Assembly (NCBI RefSeq): GCF_001705435.1
Contig: NZ_MDEN01000049.1
Location: 1-64,000, forward strand
From: Pseudomonas graminis
GTDB lineage: Bacteria > Pseudomonadota > Gammaproteobacteria > Pseudomonadales > Pseudomonadaceae
Direction of reading: 5' to 3'
Length of the DNA: 64,000 nt
The notes under the pieces were generated by a model. The model saw nothing but the letters and a program-made list of their open reading frames with translations. It had not been told where the DNA came from and searched no databases. Positions within the stretch are counted from its first letter, which is position 1, and the number at the start of each line of letters is the position of its first letter. Position numbers and translations under genes: made by a program. Shown piece after piece: positions 17,487 to 25,956 of the stretch.

Positions 17487-18218
17487 ATGAAAATCCAGAT
17501 CTACTCAGACCTGCACATGGAATTTTCCGAGTTTGTGCCGTCGCCAATAGATGCTGATCTCGTAATCCTTGCCGGTGACATCGGCGTTCAGGCTAAAGGC
17601 GTGAAGTGGGCAAATGAAGCCTTCAGGTGCCCTGTTATCTACGTCTGCGGAAACCATGAGTTTTACAAAGGCCACATCGACCACACGCTCCGCAAGATGA
17701 GAGACGCCGCAGCTGCTCACGTCCACATCTTGGAAAATGAAAGCTTTGTTTGGCAGCAAACACGCTTCCTGGGCACCACGGCCTGGACTGATTTTTCGTC
17801 CACTGGAGACGTCGTCGCTGCTACCAGCCTGGCGCGAGAATGGATGAATGATTTCAGAATGATTCGTGCTGATGCATCTTATCGCCGCCTGCGCCCGGAT
17901 GACCTCTTTACACGAAACCGGGCAGCACGCACGTGGTTAGCCGAGGAACTTGCGAAGCCCTTTGCTGGGAAGACTGTAGTCATCACCCATCACACCCCGA
18001 CACCCTCAATTGCTGGCGATAAGCATGATGGTCACCTGAACGCTGCCTATTCGAATCACTGGCCGGAGCTCATTACGCAGGCCGATGTCTGGATTTTTGG
18101 CCACACGCATCAAGCTATCGATACCACCTTGGTGGGGTGCCGGATCGTCTCAAACCCGCGCGGGTATCCAGGTGAAGAGACTGGCTTTTGCGCCGACTTT
18201 ACGATCGACTTGCAATGA
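17487..18218 (+). CDS. Metallophosphoesterase
   Basis: A 243-residue calcineurin-like phosphoesterase. All metal-binding motifs are visible: D8-x-H10 in YSDLHMEF, the GDIG block, the GNHEF block, the double His in ITHHTP, and the terminal GHTH. The family uses two divalent metals to hydrolyse phosphomonoesters or diesters, and the substrate cannot be told. Length is typical of the single-domain form. It begins a run of plus-strand small genes with close spacing. Confidence 0.88.
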   Translation: MKIQIYSDLHMEFSEFVPSPIDADLVILAGDIGVQAKGVKWANEAFRCPVIYVCGNHEFYKGHIDHTLRKMRDAAAAHVHILENESFVWQQTRFLGTTAWTDFSSTGDVVAATSLAREWMNDFRMIRADASYRRLRPDDLFTRNRAARTWLAEELAKPFAGKTVVITHHTPTPSIAGDKHDGHLNAAYSNHWPELITQADVWIFGHTHQAIDTTLVGCRIVSNPRGYPGEETGFCADFTIDLQ

Positions 18219-18222
18219 GGTC

Positions 18223-18591
18223 ATGACAATGACTACCAGCAGCTGGGCATATTCGTCATACATGATCAAAACGTTCGGATCGACTCTGAATGACGTCACG
18301 TTTAATCGACTACCTAAAGTGATTCAGCGAGCGAAGGGGCTGCTTCCCGACAAAGAGATTGTAGGGTTTTTCCTCTGCGCTCTAGAGCGTCCGCCCAAGA
18401 TGACGGGCTTAATTTTCTGTGACCATCGCAACGAATTCCCGCAGGGCTTACCCGCTCATACGCCGCCGATCATGAGGCGTTATTACCGAGAAGGTTATCT
18501 CGTTGTAGAGGCGTCCACGGGCGGACTCTACGTTGTGGCTCATTGGCTTTACCAAAATGGCGAACAAGGGCCATTCAATGTGATCCATTAA
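18223..18591 (+). CDS. Small Pseudomonas protein, paralogue A
   Basis: A 122-residue protein from the ATG at 18223, four bases after the phosphoesterase stop. Its second half (LIFCDHRNEFPQGLPAHT ... GYLVVEASTGGLYVVAHW) aligns with the next gene (IVFGDNRGRFKNGHSIRT ... GHVIVETLNSRYVICNW). The two are therefore tandem paralogues. No known domain is recognised. Tight spacing implies one operon with the phosphoesterase. Confidence 0.65.
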   Translation: MTMTTSSWAYSSYMIKTFGSTLNDVTFNRLPKVIQRAKGLLPDKEIVGFFLCALERPPKMTGLIFCDHRNEFPQGLPAHTPPIMRRYYREGYLVVEASTGGLYVVAHWLYQNGEQGPFNVIH

Positions 18592-18605
18592 CAAACGGTG
18601 AACTC

Positions 18606-18938
18606 ATGCAGACAGCGCTGCACAGCAAGTCGATCCGAGAGAGCATCGAACCAGTATTGATACCGGCGATGGTGCTTGATGCAATGGCAACGGATTTTGG
18701 TGTGGCCATTACCGGTTACCTCATCTGCGCAGCAGCTGAGGGGGTAACCCTTATTGGCATCGTCTTTGGTGACAACAGAGGGCGGTTCAAGAACGGTCAC
18801 AGCATTAGAACCTCTGTCGTAAGGGGACGGCAGGTAATCCAAGGGCACGTCATCGTGGAGACCCTAAACAGCCGCTATGTCATTTGTAACTGGGCGCCTG
18901 CTGAGCACGGGCCTCGGTTCACCGGCGTGCACCACTAA
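18606..18938 (+). CDS. Small Pseudomonas protein, paralogue B
   Basis: A 110-residue protein from the ATG at 18606. It shares the pattern I/L-x-F-x-D-x-R ... G-x-V-I/V-V-E ... Y-V-x-x-x-W with the preceding gene. The conserved C-terminal beta-rich half suggests a small sensor or binding fold. Unknown function. It is part of the 17.5-20.5 kb run of co-directional small genes. Confidence 0.65.
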   Translation: MQTALHSKSIRESIEPVLIPAMVLDAMATDFGVAITGYLICAAAEGVTLIGIVFGDNRGRFKNGHSIRTSVVRGRQVIQGHVIVETLNSRYVICNWAPAEHGPRFTGVHH

Positions 18939-18963
18939 GCCTCAATTACATATAGGAGACGTC

Positions 18964-19323
18964 ATGGCCTGGTTCTGGCAGAAGAAACCCATGAGCCCCG
19001 AAGACCGCCAAGTAAGGGATTCCATACTCGCCCTTAAAACTCTGAAATGCCGCGACGGCAGGGTATCCATAGACCCATACGAGGTGCTCGGCCGGCCTGG
19101 CTACCTTGAAGCTCGCCGGCGAGCAGCTGACCTCGTTCACGGACTTCCGCCCCGTCCGGCGGCGCTCGCAACGGCGGCAGATTGGGCTTTGGTTGACACA
19201 GTGGGTATGGACATCTTTGTGAGCAAGCTTTCGCAGAGTCTTGAGCAATCACGGGGCCAGGGATTGAGTCTGTCAGAGGCATTGAGCCAACTTAAATGCG
19301 TTCCAAATGAGCTGAGTGCATGA
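18964..19323 (+). CDS. Small hypothetical protein
   Basis: A 119-residue protein with ATG at 18964 behind a TAGGAGAC ribosome site. The N-terminus (MAWFWQKKPMSPEDR) is followed by a helical body with an RRRAADLVHGLPPRP stretch. No family is recognised. Its stop overlaps the start of the next gene by four bases, so translation is coupled. Confidence 0.65.
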   Translation: MAWFWQKKPMSPEDRQVRDSILALKTLKCRDGRVSIDPYEVLGRPGYLEARRRAADLVHGLPPRPAALATAADWALVDTVGMDIFVSKLSQSLEQSRGQGLSLSEALSQLKCVPNELSA

Positions 19324-19736
19324 GTGATATTCACGAACAAGTTGCGGAGCTGTTCAGGCTGGACGGAGCGCGCATTCCGGGTTTTAACGGTGACGAAGCA
19401 AAGGCGGAAGCTGAGGCTATTTTGAGTTGCCGTGGCCGGCGATATTGCGTTGTGCGGGACTGGATAATTGTAGATGTCGACGTACCAGCAGATTACCGCG
19501 TGGCGCTTACAGAGGAGGGGTTGGAGCCTTTTGTTCTCTATGCTGAAGATCGCGTGCTTCACAGTGGCGGCACATGGCGGAAACGAGGTTATGTACGGAC
19601 TACGTTCAGTACCTCAAAACCCGAACCCCATGTGTTTCGAACAAGAGATATGACCTTCGTGTTAATGGGGCAGGGGTGCAGGAAAACAGCAAGCCTTGAG
19701 GTTGTCATGGCCATCGCTAATCGACGTCTTGTCTGA
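19320..19736 (+). CDS. DUF6957-like protein, copy 1
   Basis: A 138-residue protein overlapping the preceding gene. It has the pattern RYCVVRDWIIVDVDV ... PFVLYAEDRVLHSG ... FRTRDMTFVLMGQGCRKTASL, which I recognise with moderate confidence as the DUF6957 family found in pseudomonads. The next gene is a clear paralogue (FCIVRRWMLIDVIL ... FETQDMLYILAGRGSRKFAS). Function is unknown. Tandem, diverged copies in accessory DNA are typical of small immunity or adaptor proteins, but that is inference. Confidence 0.65.
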   Translation: MSDIHEQVAELFRLDGARIPGFNGDEAKAEAEAILSCRGRRYCVVRDWIIVDVDVPADYRVALTEEGLEPFVLYAEDRVLHSGGTWRKRGYVRTTFSTSKPEPHVFRTRDMTFVLMGQGCRKTASLEVVMAIANRRLV

Positions 19737-19792
19737 TTGATAACGCTGCAATCACACCCGGCTCATCTCACACACAGTCAAAGCAAAACAGG

Positions 19793-20254
19793 GTGATTTT
19801 TTTGGATAACCAGCTGCTCGGAGACCTGTTCTTCAGCCCTGCACAACCTCTTGCGGGAGCGGATCTCGATGATGAGACTCTGCTGCAATTTGCATGCGAG
19901 GAATTTCCTGAAAAGGAGTTCTGCATCGTGCGGCGATGGATGTTGATCGACGTCATTCTCTCGGACGATGAGGATAGGCAGGTTCGATCCAGTGGGTTGA
20001 GACCCACGGTCATTTACGCCCAAGCAGTAACCACCAAAGCGGGTACAAAAGCTGAAGCAGCCCACGGCAAACTTTCAGGCTTTCAGCTCAGATTCGAAGG
20101 TTGCTTTTTTGAGACCCAAGACATGCTGTACATCCTGGCAGGGCGGGGAAGCCGAAAGTTTGCAAGCAAACCGACTGTCTTCGCATTAGCGGATCTGTGT
20201 GGCTCTGGGTTATGGAACACTTATGAAAACCGACCTGTTAACAATCCAGCGTAA
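19793..20254 (+). CDS. DUF6957-like protein, copy 2
   Basis: A protein of about 153 residues starting at a GTG at 19793 (a TTG three codons later is an alternative; the ribosome site is weak). It is a paralogue of the preceding gene across its full length. Its end overlaps the next small gene. Function is unknown. Confidence 0.6.
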   Translation: MIFLDNQLLGDLFFSPAQPLAGADLDDETLLQFACEEFPEKEFCIVRRWMLIDVILSDDEDRQVRSSGLRPTVIYAQAVTTKAGTKAEAAHGKLSGFQLRFEGCFFETQDMLYILAGRGSRKFASKPTVFALADLCGSGLWNTYENRPVNNPA

Positions 20255-20531
20255 GCGGTATCCCGAGTTCTATTTGAGCGCGGGGCTCCGTGGAATTGAT
20301 GGCTCACCTAGCTGGATTCAACTTCTGGATGACCTGTGCAATTCACTCCGAAATCACTTAGATCGCCACCCGCTGGTACCGACGATTGCGGTAACGCGAG
20401 TGAAGGAAAAGTGGGGTGAGCATCGGCCCTATCACGACGGCGGTGACCGCCGTTGGCGGGAGATAGTCGATAGATCTGTAACGGCATCTCTGCAGCTCTG
20501 CGAGGTATGCCGCAGTAACGGAGCTGGTTGA
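20223..20531 (+). CDS. Hypothetical protein with C-terminal CxxC, probably truncated
   Basis: A 102-residue protein from the ATG at 20223, overlapping the preceding gene by 32 bases. The body (YPEFYLSAGLRGIDGS; TIAVTRVKEKWGEHRPY) looks conserved. It ends abruptly just after LCEVCRSNGAG, where a zinc-knuckle second half would be expected. The DNA that follows is a truncated gene and an IS3 scar, so the 3' end has probably been lost. Confidence 0.5.
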   Translation: MKTDLLTIQRKRYPEFYLSAGLRGIDGSPSWIQLLDDLCNSLRNHLDRHPLVPTIAVTRVKEKWGEHRPYHDGGDRRWREIVDRSVTASLQLCEVCRSNGAG

Positions 20532-20599
20532 AAAGCGCTGGGTTAGGGCGCGCTGCAGCGCACACATCGGATGGCTGAGTGCGTCTACGCGAGACGAAG

Positions 20600-20767
20600 A
20601 TGAGATGCAAAGCGATGCCTTGCAATAAGGAAGCTGGAAAGCTTCGTTGGCTTGTGAAGCTGCAGAATGCGTTCGATGGCACAGGCGATGCGATTCTGCA
20701 GCTGCCTCCAAGCTTGCTGACTGGACTTGCGCCTTCAATATCGGACACTAAACCAACTTCCCATTAA
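20600..20767 (+). pseudogene. AbrB/MazE-like gene truncated at IS3 scar
   Basis: The frame reads KLRWLVKLQNAFDGTGDAI, then LQLPPSLLTGLAPSISDT, and ends within a few codons where the IS3-family remnant begins. This matches the SpoVT/AbrB-like protein at 29116-29364 (VECKDPGDGSEDVIIDLPSDVL, GSGDSLSIEL), which continues well beyond this point. The C-terminal half has evidently been replaced by insertion-sequence DNA. Confidence 0.5.
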
Positions 20768-21190
20768 ATTGATGCCACTGCCAACCGCATGAACTGCAAG
20801 CCGATCTGTCGAGCAAACAGGCGCGTCTGTTCGGCGCTGTACGCTTAACCGTTATCGCCGCGCCACTGCACCGGCGTTGCAAGCAGTTGATCATCGAAGC
20901 GCTTCTCCACGCTTTCCGACATCAAGTCGCGTATATCACCGCCGCTGTACCCGGTCGAGCTGGCGACCCAGCGAATGGCTTCGTGATCGCAGCAGTCCAA
21001 GGCGAAGGTCACGCTCAGTTTGGCGCTGTGCTCGCAACGGAATCCAAAGCCGCCCGAGCGCCAATGCGTATCGCTGGTTGCACCGTAATGTGGCGTGCTC
21101 ACGCGCGTATCCGCAACCATCGCTTTGAGGAATCGAGCATTACTGCTACTCAAGTTGGGAGGGCGGAGGCTCAAGATGTACAACAGGGAT
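20764..21190 (-). pseudogene. IS3-family transposase (OrfB) remnant
   Basis: The minus-strand frame contains the IS3/IS2-type OrfB core: a WRSGGFGFRC block, VTFALDCCDHEAIRWV, DLMSESVEKRF and the catalytic VQWRGDNG. A TAA follows the DNG where the family has a Ser codon, and the sequence continues in frame (AYSAEQTRLFARQIGLQ) for 24 codons before it runs out. Both ends of the gene are missing and no terminal repeats are seen, so it is a dead fragment. Confidence 0.8.
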
Positions 21191-21529
21191 GGATGGAAAA
21201 AACTGAAAACGGATCTCATCGTGATCGGTAATAATCCAAATTCCGTACTTGAGGAAACAACCAACTAGACGGAGCATGTGAATCTCGGCTGTTAGAGTAG
21301 ATGTAACTTTCAACACGGCTGAGCTGATTGCAATAATTGATGACAGTTCGGGCGCAAGCGTTTCATTATGGTCTTTTCAGTTCATCGCTATGGCAGAACC
21401 AGCAACTAACCAAGGTAGATTGCGCGACACTTATATTGATAAGGTGGAGCGTCAGAGCAAGGGAGGGGTTGATTTTGCAGCAGTATTATGAAAGGGTTGG
21501 CGATCGCTACCGTATGGATCTCAGGTCAA
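21191..21529. other. Leader region of the AAA ATPase gene
   Basis: No gene is supported. The DNA becomes visibly AT-richer from about 21.3 kb, in step with the following ATPase and LanM operon. Confidence 0.35.
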
Positions 21530-22693
21530 ATGATCAAGACATTAGCTGTTGAAAATTATCGCTCAATAAGAAATCTAGTCCTGCCGTTGTCGAATTTAAA
21601 TGTCATTACGGGCGCAAATGGCAGTGGGAAATCTAACCTTTTTAAGGCATTGCGGCTCTTAGCGGAAATATATGATGGTGGGGTAACCAAGGCAGTCGCA
21701 ATGGAGGGAGGACTGAGTTCTATATTCTGGGCAGGTGCTGAAGCCAGTGCAGTGGCTCGAAACCAACGTGCAGCAAATCTAGGTACAGCAAACAATGGAA
21801 AGAAAAGGCTAAGGCTGGGTTTTTCAGGGGGAGAGTTTGGCTATGCGATATCTCTTGGGTTGCCTCCCCCACCTCCGCCCGCGACTTCGTTCTCGTTGGA
21901 TCCGGAGATCAAACGCGAGTGTGTGTGGGCGGGAGAAACATGTAGGCCTAGCTCTCTGTTAATAGATCGTAAGAGCTCTCATATAACCCTTAACTCGAAC
22001 CGTGAGCAAACAGCGGTAGCTGGGAAAGTACCCTACTATGAAAGCATGCTTAGCTACATGGGATACGATCATCGTTGTCCTGAGCTAGGCGTTCTTAAGG
22101 ATATGGTTGGAAGATGGAGGTTTTATGATAGTTTCAGAACTGACTTGGGCGCGCCAGCTCGGCGGGCGCAGATAGGCACCAGAACCTTGGCTCTGCACAA
22201 CGATGGTAGGGATCTGGCCGCAGCGCTACAAACAATAAGAGAGATTGGCGATTCGGATGCGCTTGACAGAACGATCGATGAAGCTTTTCCTGGCGCAAGC
22301 GTCGAAGTAGCTACAGAGGACAGCGGCGTTTTCACCATTCTTTTTAATCAGAGGGGGCTGTTAAGACCGCTTCGCGCGACCGAGCTTTCTGACGGTACTT
22401 TACGGTTTCTACTGCTGACTGCTGCGCTACTTACTCCACGGCCGCCATCGATGATGGTTCTTAACGAACCGGAAGCAAGTCTGCATCCTGAGTTATTGCC
22501 AGCCTTAGCTGATCTTATAAAGCTTGCCGCCACTCGTTGCCAAATGTGGGTGATAACCCACTCTATCGTCCTCAGCCGCGAATTGGAAAGGTGTGATCAG
22601 ATGCAACTTATAGTGCTGGAGAAGGAAGACGGGCGGACTGGTATCCCGGGTAGGGGGATTTTAGATGTGCCGCTGTGGAAGTGGCCAGACTGA
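21530..22693 (+). CDS. AAA (OLD/RecF-like) ATPase
   Basis: A 387-residue ATP-binding protein from the ATG at 21530, the natural start MIKTLAVENYRSI; the frame is open a further 14 codons upstream. The Walker A motif is GANGSGKS at residues 28-35. The ABC-type signature region reads LSDGTLRFLLL, followed by a Walker B variant MVLNEPEASLHP with Asn replacing the usual Asp, and a late ITHS switch. This is the AAA_21/SMC-like class seen in stand-alone defence ATPases and in proteins paired with nucleases. No nuclease follows. It precedes the LanM operon, but 224 bases of mostly non-coding DNA separate them, so a shared role is not assumed. Confidence 0.75.
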   Translation: MIKTLAVENYRSIRNLVLPLSNLNVITGANGSGKSNLFKALRLLAEIYDGGVTKAVAMEGGLSSIFWAGAEASAVARNQRAANLGTANNGKKRLRLGFSGGEFGYAISLGLPPPPPPATSFSLDPEIKRECVWAGETCRPSSLLIDRKSSHITLNSNREQTAVAGKVPYYESMLSYMGYDHRCPELGVLKDMVGRWRFYDSFRTDLGAPARRAQIGTRTLALHNDGRDLAAALQTIREIGDSDALDRTIDEAFPGASVEVATEDSGVFTILFNQRGLLRPLRATELSDGTLRFLLLTAALLTPRPPSMMVLNEPEASLHPELLPALADLIKLAATRCQMWVITHSIVLSRELERCDQMQLIVLEKEDGRTGIPGRGILDVPLWKWPD

Positions 22694-22917
22694 TCCTGAG
22701 TGGATGCTGATCCTTATTAGGCACCAGGGATTTTCGATTTTCCCCATATTTTACAATGAGTTACATAGTTTCGAGGAATTTATCTCGCGAAAACTTAAAG
22801 CCGAGGTGACGAAATATTTCGTAACGCTTGAACACTGGACATTTCCCATTGTAGGATTGACGCGAATGCGAAAGCTTCGCGTTCATGAATCATTACGGTT
22901 TTGTACAGGAGTAATGC

Positions 22918-23205
22918 GTGATGACACCCTTTGAAGCTGCATCAATCGCAACATTCATTAAACGCTCCAAGATGTCGGAAAATCCCTACGGCATTATGCC
23001 TTTAAGGCCGCCGGAACTTATCGCGAATGAGATTGGGGCGAGCCAGTGGGACGTTTTACAATTTTCTGAGAACCTCACGTTCACCAGCAACTGCACGCAG
23101 TGTCAAGATGACCCAGGGTGTTGCTATACTTCACATTCCCCCGGTTCCATATTTAATGGAGAATGTGTAACTAAAGAAGTGATGTCTGCGCTCATATTTC
23201 ATTAA
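22918..23205 (+). CDS. Candidate lanthipeptide precursor
   Basis: A peptide of 94-95 residues, starting at GTG 22918 or ATG 22921 behind a perfect AGGAG at 22907-22911. The first about 50 residues are a helical, leader-like region with acidic and hydrophobic positions. The C-terminal part carries five Cys (C-x2-C-x5-CC, then one more) mixed with ten Ser/Thr (TFTSNCTQCQDDPGCC, then YTSHSPGS). There is no Gly-Gly processing motif, consistent with the exporter lacking a peptidase domain. It lies 51 bases before the LanM gene, with a strong hairpin between. Assignment rests on position, composition and the hairpin, not on a known family. Confidence 0.65.
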   Translation: MMTPFEAASIATFIKRSKMSENPYGIMPLRPPELIANEIGASQWDVLQFSENLTFTSNCTQCQDDPGCCYTSHSPGSIFNGECVTKEVMSALIFH

Positions 23206-23214
23206 GCCACTACA

Positions 23215-23235
23215 GCAGCCGCGCTGAGCGGCTGC
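23215..23235 (+). promoter_or_regulatory. Hairpin between precursor and LanM genes
   Basis: GCAGCCGC, a five-base loop, then GCGGCTGC: a perfect eight-pair GC stem with no T-run. Such intercistronic hairpins in bacteriocin operons let the short precursor message exceed that of the modification genes, by partial termination or 3' protection. Confidence 0.65.
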
Positions 23236-23256
23236 CCCACTCTAGGGACTGAGTAT

Positions 23257-25956
23257 ATGGAACACGAGAATTCATTTTCGTATCATGGACGACACGGCGT
23301 CATTATAGAAAATTTCGTAGTTAGCTTGCTTGCCAGCGATAATTTTGCGCGTGATGAAAAGATAGATCGTCTCCTACTTCATGCTGCTGCCGTGCACGCG
23401 TCAAATAGATTAGATATGTATGCTACCCAAATTATCGAAGCAGAGGTAGCCAATATAAATTTAAGTCTAGGTGTTAGTTTGACCTACGACGAGTTTGTCC
23501 GCTTGGATACGCCGTATCTAGCAGTAATTGAGAAATACCCAGAATTTGCTCGCCTTGTCAAAAAACTAATAAAAAATGAAACAGCCAATCTGAATCGAAT
23601 CAAGGAATGTATCCACGGTGACTCTAAAATTCTCCGCGACAGACGTTTCGTTGATTCGCTTGAGGAAATAACTCATATATTTATCCTAAATGGCGAAAGC
23701 CATGATGAAGGAAAAAATGTTGTATTGTTTTACGTAAACAACAAGCCTAGTTTTGCGCTAAAGCTTAGGAATTTAGCATTGGAAGAAAGAGCAAGCAACT
23801 TTATGCAGCGCTTCTTGTCCAGCAAGTGCGCAATACAAGGTTGGGAGTTTCCGGACTATATCACTGAAAGTGATCATGGATGGGTTCGCTGGAGCAAACA
23901 CCAAGATATTGAGGGTACTGCCGGAGCAAAAACCTTTTTCAGAAACGCTGGTTACCTTATAGCCCTGTCATCAGCGTTAAGTATTACAGATCTAAATTTC
24001 GAAAACATAGTTGTAAATGGAGGTAGCCCGGTTCCAATTGATCTCGAAACGGTCTGCCAGCATTGCCTGACCAGCAGTAGTGTTGTTAATTCGGTTAGAA
24101 CTTATCTTCTTCCGAACAGTATCAAGTATGAAGACGGAGTAGCCAGAATAGAACACTGCGGCATTGGAAATATATTTGACTCTGAAGTTGTAAGGGACGC
24201 GCAAATTAATACACGAATAAATCGAGCAGCCCTAAGCGGAAGAGTTTTGTCACCGTTGGATTATCTCGACGAGATTGTTGAAGGTGCGCGCCATGGATTT
24301 GATCTAGTAGTCAGGCACAAATCCGAATTCTTAGAATTTGTTGATTCGTTACGCGGGATTGAAAATCGCGTGATTTTGAAGTCTACAAACGGTTATTGCA
24401 CGATAATTGAATCGTCTCTTCATCCCTCTCTGATGTCCGAACAATCCGGAAGGCGAGAATACATTCGTCAGTGCCTAAGTCTTCAGTCAGCCAGTTTTGT
24501 GCCTGGAAATTTGATAGATGCGGAGGTTGCGTCATGTGTGGATTGCGATGTTCCACGATTCGTCTCTAAGATTGATGGCCAAGAGGTAAGTATAAAACAT
24601 TTGAAACAAAGCATATTGATGGACGCTTTCACGCCCGGATATCAATTCGCTAGGCAGTATCTGTTATCACTAAATGCTGAAGTCATTGATTCTGAGATGT
24701 ACCATCTGGAGGAATGCTTTCGGCAGTCAAAAAAAGTCGTAGACCTAGATTCGCTGATACGAGGCGTCCAGCATGGAAATCTTCAGGAGGCTTTTTCAGA
24801 GTCCATCGGGAGTGAACATGATGAATTAGCGACTATTTGCACCACCTATGCTAGCTCGAAACATCCTATAGTTAGATTTTCGGGGTCGGCTAATAATAAT
24901 CTTGAGTTAAAACCGGTCGGCTTGGATATGTTCAGTGGGGTCGCGGGGCTTGGTTATTTAATTAATAAAGGGCATATACACCTCCCCGACCACGAAAAAA
25001 ATCTTTTTTTTGACCGTTATCTGGCTGATTTGACTGCTTTTAAGTTTGATGGGAATACAATCCTGGGCGGTGCTTTAGTTGGGCCTGTTTCATGTCTGAT
25101 TCCCCTTTTCGGACGTAGTTTGACTACAAGTAGTTTCGTTAAAATGATCAAGTCGGAATTGATTCGTAGGCTTTCCTCTGCTGAAAATCTTAACTCAGAA
25201 TCTAGCAGTCTAATCGCCGGCCTAGCGGGTCTATTGGCTCTCTCCTCGGCATTTTACATCGCATACCCTGACGAGGCATGGAAGCGCATCAGCCAACTAG
25301 CGCTAAGAAAACTAATTTCTAGGTCAGTTTCTGATGGAGACCTCTTGCTATTTCCATACGACTCTATGGTTTCCACTCATGACAGCAAATGTTTGTCTGG
25401 ACTTTCCCACGGCCAGAGCGGGGTAGCTTATTCACTTGCAATGTATGGTCTAGCATATCCCGAAGCCAAGCAAGAGTGTTCTAATTTGATTGCTCGGACT
25501 TTGAGGTTCGAATTTGAAAACTATCTGAAAGATGGTAATTGGCCGGACTTTAGATTTAAACCTGGCAACACTGAATCTGTCCACAAGTTTAGTTGGGCTC
25601 ACGGAGGCGCTGGTGTGCTTTTGGCTTTGGATTTTATAAGTAAAAACTACTCAATTGTCGAACTCGATAATTTTCTAAGTTCTATTAATTTGAGTCATAT
25701 ATTTCAGAGGCACTTAGGCTCCGCGCCGCCATTTAGTGTTTTGAGTGTGGCGACTGGCGAAATGGGCGTTGAGCTAATCCGCCGCAAGCTCCTTAACACT
25801 GAAGCTCCAGTTCAGCCTCAAAGACGCCGACCTCTTGGTATTGGAATAGTGAACGGAGCAGCCGGAAGTTACTTGTCCAGACTCGTATTGAACAGCCCGG
25901 AGGCTGTTAAATTTCCGCTACTACCTCACGAGTTTGTATTGGAGGATCTAAGATGA
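23257..25956 (+). CDS. LanM-type class II lanthipeptide synthetase, zinc ligands lost
   Basis: An 899-residue protein with the LanM layout. The N-terminal half is a DUF4135 kinase/dehydratase: catalytic Lys near 169 (FALKLRN), TDLNFEN at 244-250, PIDLETV at 260-266 and DVPRF at 431-435. The usual His of TDLHxxN is Asn247. The C-terminal half (about 550-870) is a LanC-like barrel with GVAGLGYL and GLSHGQSG (715-722). The WCxG and CHG motifs that hold the zinc in LanC are SWAHGGAG (779-786) and GIVNGAAG (863-870), so both Cys and the His ligand are gone. Dehydration remains plausible; zinc-dependent cyclisation does not. Codon use is AT-rich compared with flanking genes. The stop overlaps the exporter start by four bases. 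Confidence 0.85.
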   Translation: MEHENSFSYHGRHGVIIENFVVSLLASDNFARDEKIDRLLLHAAAVHASNRLDMYATQIIEAEVANINLSLGVSLTYDEFVRLDTPYLAVIEKYPEFARLVKKLIKNETANLNRIKECIHGDSKILRDRRFVDSLEEITHIFILNGESHDEGKNVVLFYVNNKPSFALKLRNLALEERASNFMQRFLSSKCAIQGWEFPDYITESDHGWVRWSKHQDIEGTAGAKTFFRNAGYLIALSSALSITDLNFENIVVNGGSPVPIDLETVCQHCLTSSSVVNSVRTYLLPNSIKYEDGVARIEHCGIGNIFDSEVVRDAQINTRINRAALSGRVLSPLDYLDEIVEGARHGFDLVVRHKSEFLEFVDSLRGIENRVILKSTNGYCTIIESSLHPSLMSEQSGRREYIRQCLSLQSASFVPGNLIDAEVASCVDCDVPRFVSKIDGQEVSIKHLKQSILMDAFTPGYQFARQYLLSLNAEVIDSEMYHLEECFRQSKKVVDLDSLIRGVQHGNLQEAFSESIGSEHDELATICTTYASSKHPIVRFSGSANNNLELKPVGLDMFSGVAGLGYLINKGHIHLPDHEKNLFFDRYLADLTAFKFDGNTILGGALVGPVSCLIPLFGRSLTTSSFVKMIKSELIRRLSSAENLNSESSSLIAGLAGLLALSSAFYIAYPDEAWKRISQLALRKLISRSVSDGDLLLFPYDSMVSTHDSKCLSGLSHGQSGVAYSLAMYGLAYPEAKQECSNLIARTLRFEFENYLKDGNWPDFRFKPGNTESVHKFSWAHGGAGVLLALDFISKNYSIVELDNFLSSINLSHIFQRHLGSAPPFSVLSVATGEMGVELIRRKLLNTEAPVQPQRRRPLGIGIVNGAAGSYLSRLVLNSPEAVKFPLLPHEFVLEDLR

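Noticed and set aside
21530..22693. AAA ATPase as part of the LanM operon
   Set aside because: Separated by 224 bases of mostly non-coding DNA, a different functional class, and such ATPases occur alone; similarity in base composition is not sufficient.
22665..22934. Plus-strand frame of 89 codons between the ATPase and precursor genes
   Set aside because: No ribosome site, overlaps the end of the ATPase gene, and no conserved features; an additional precursor was considered but Cys/Ser/Thr content is not core-like.
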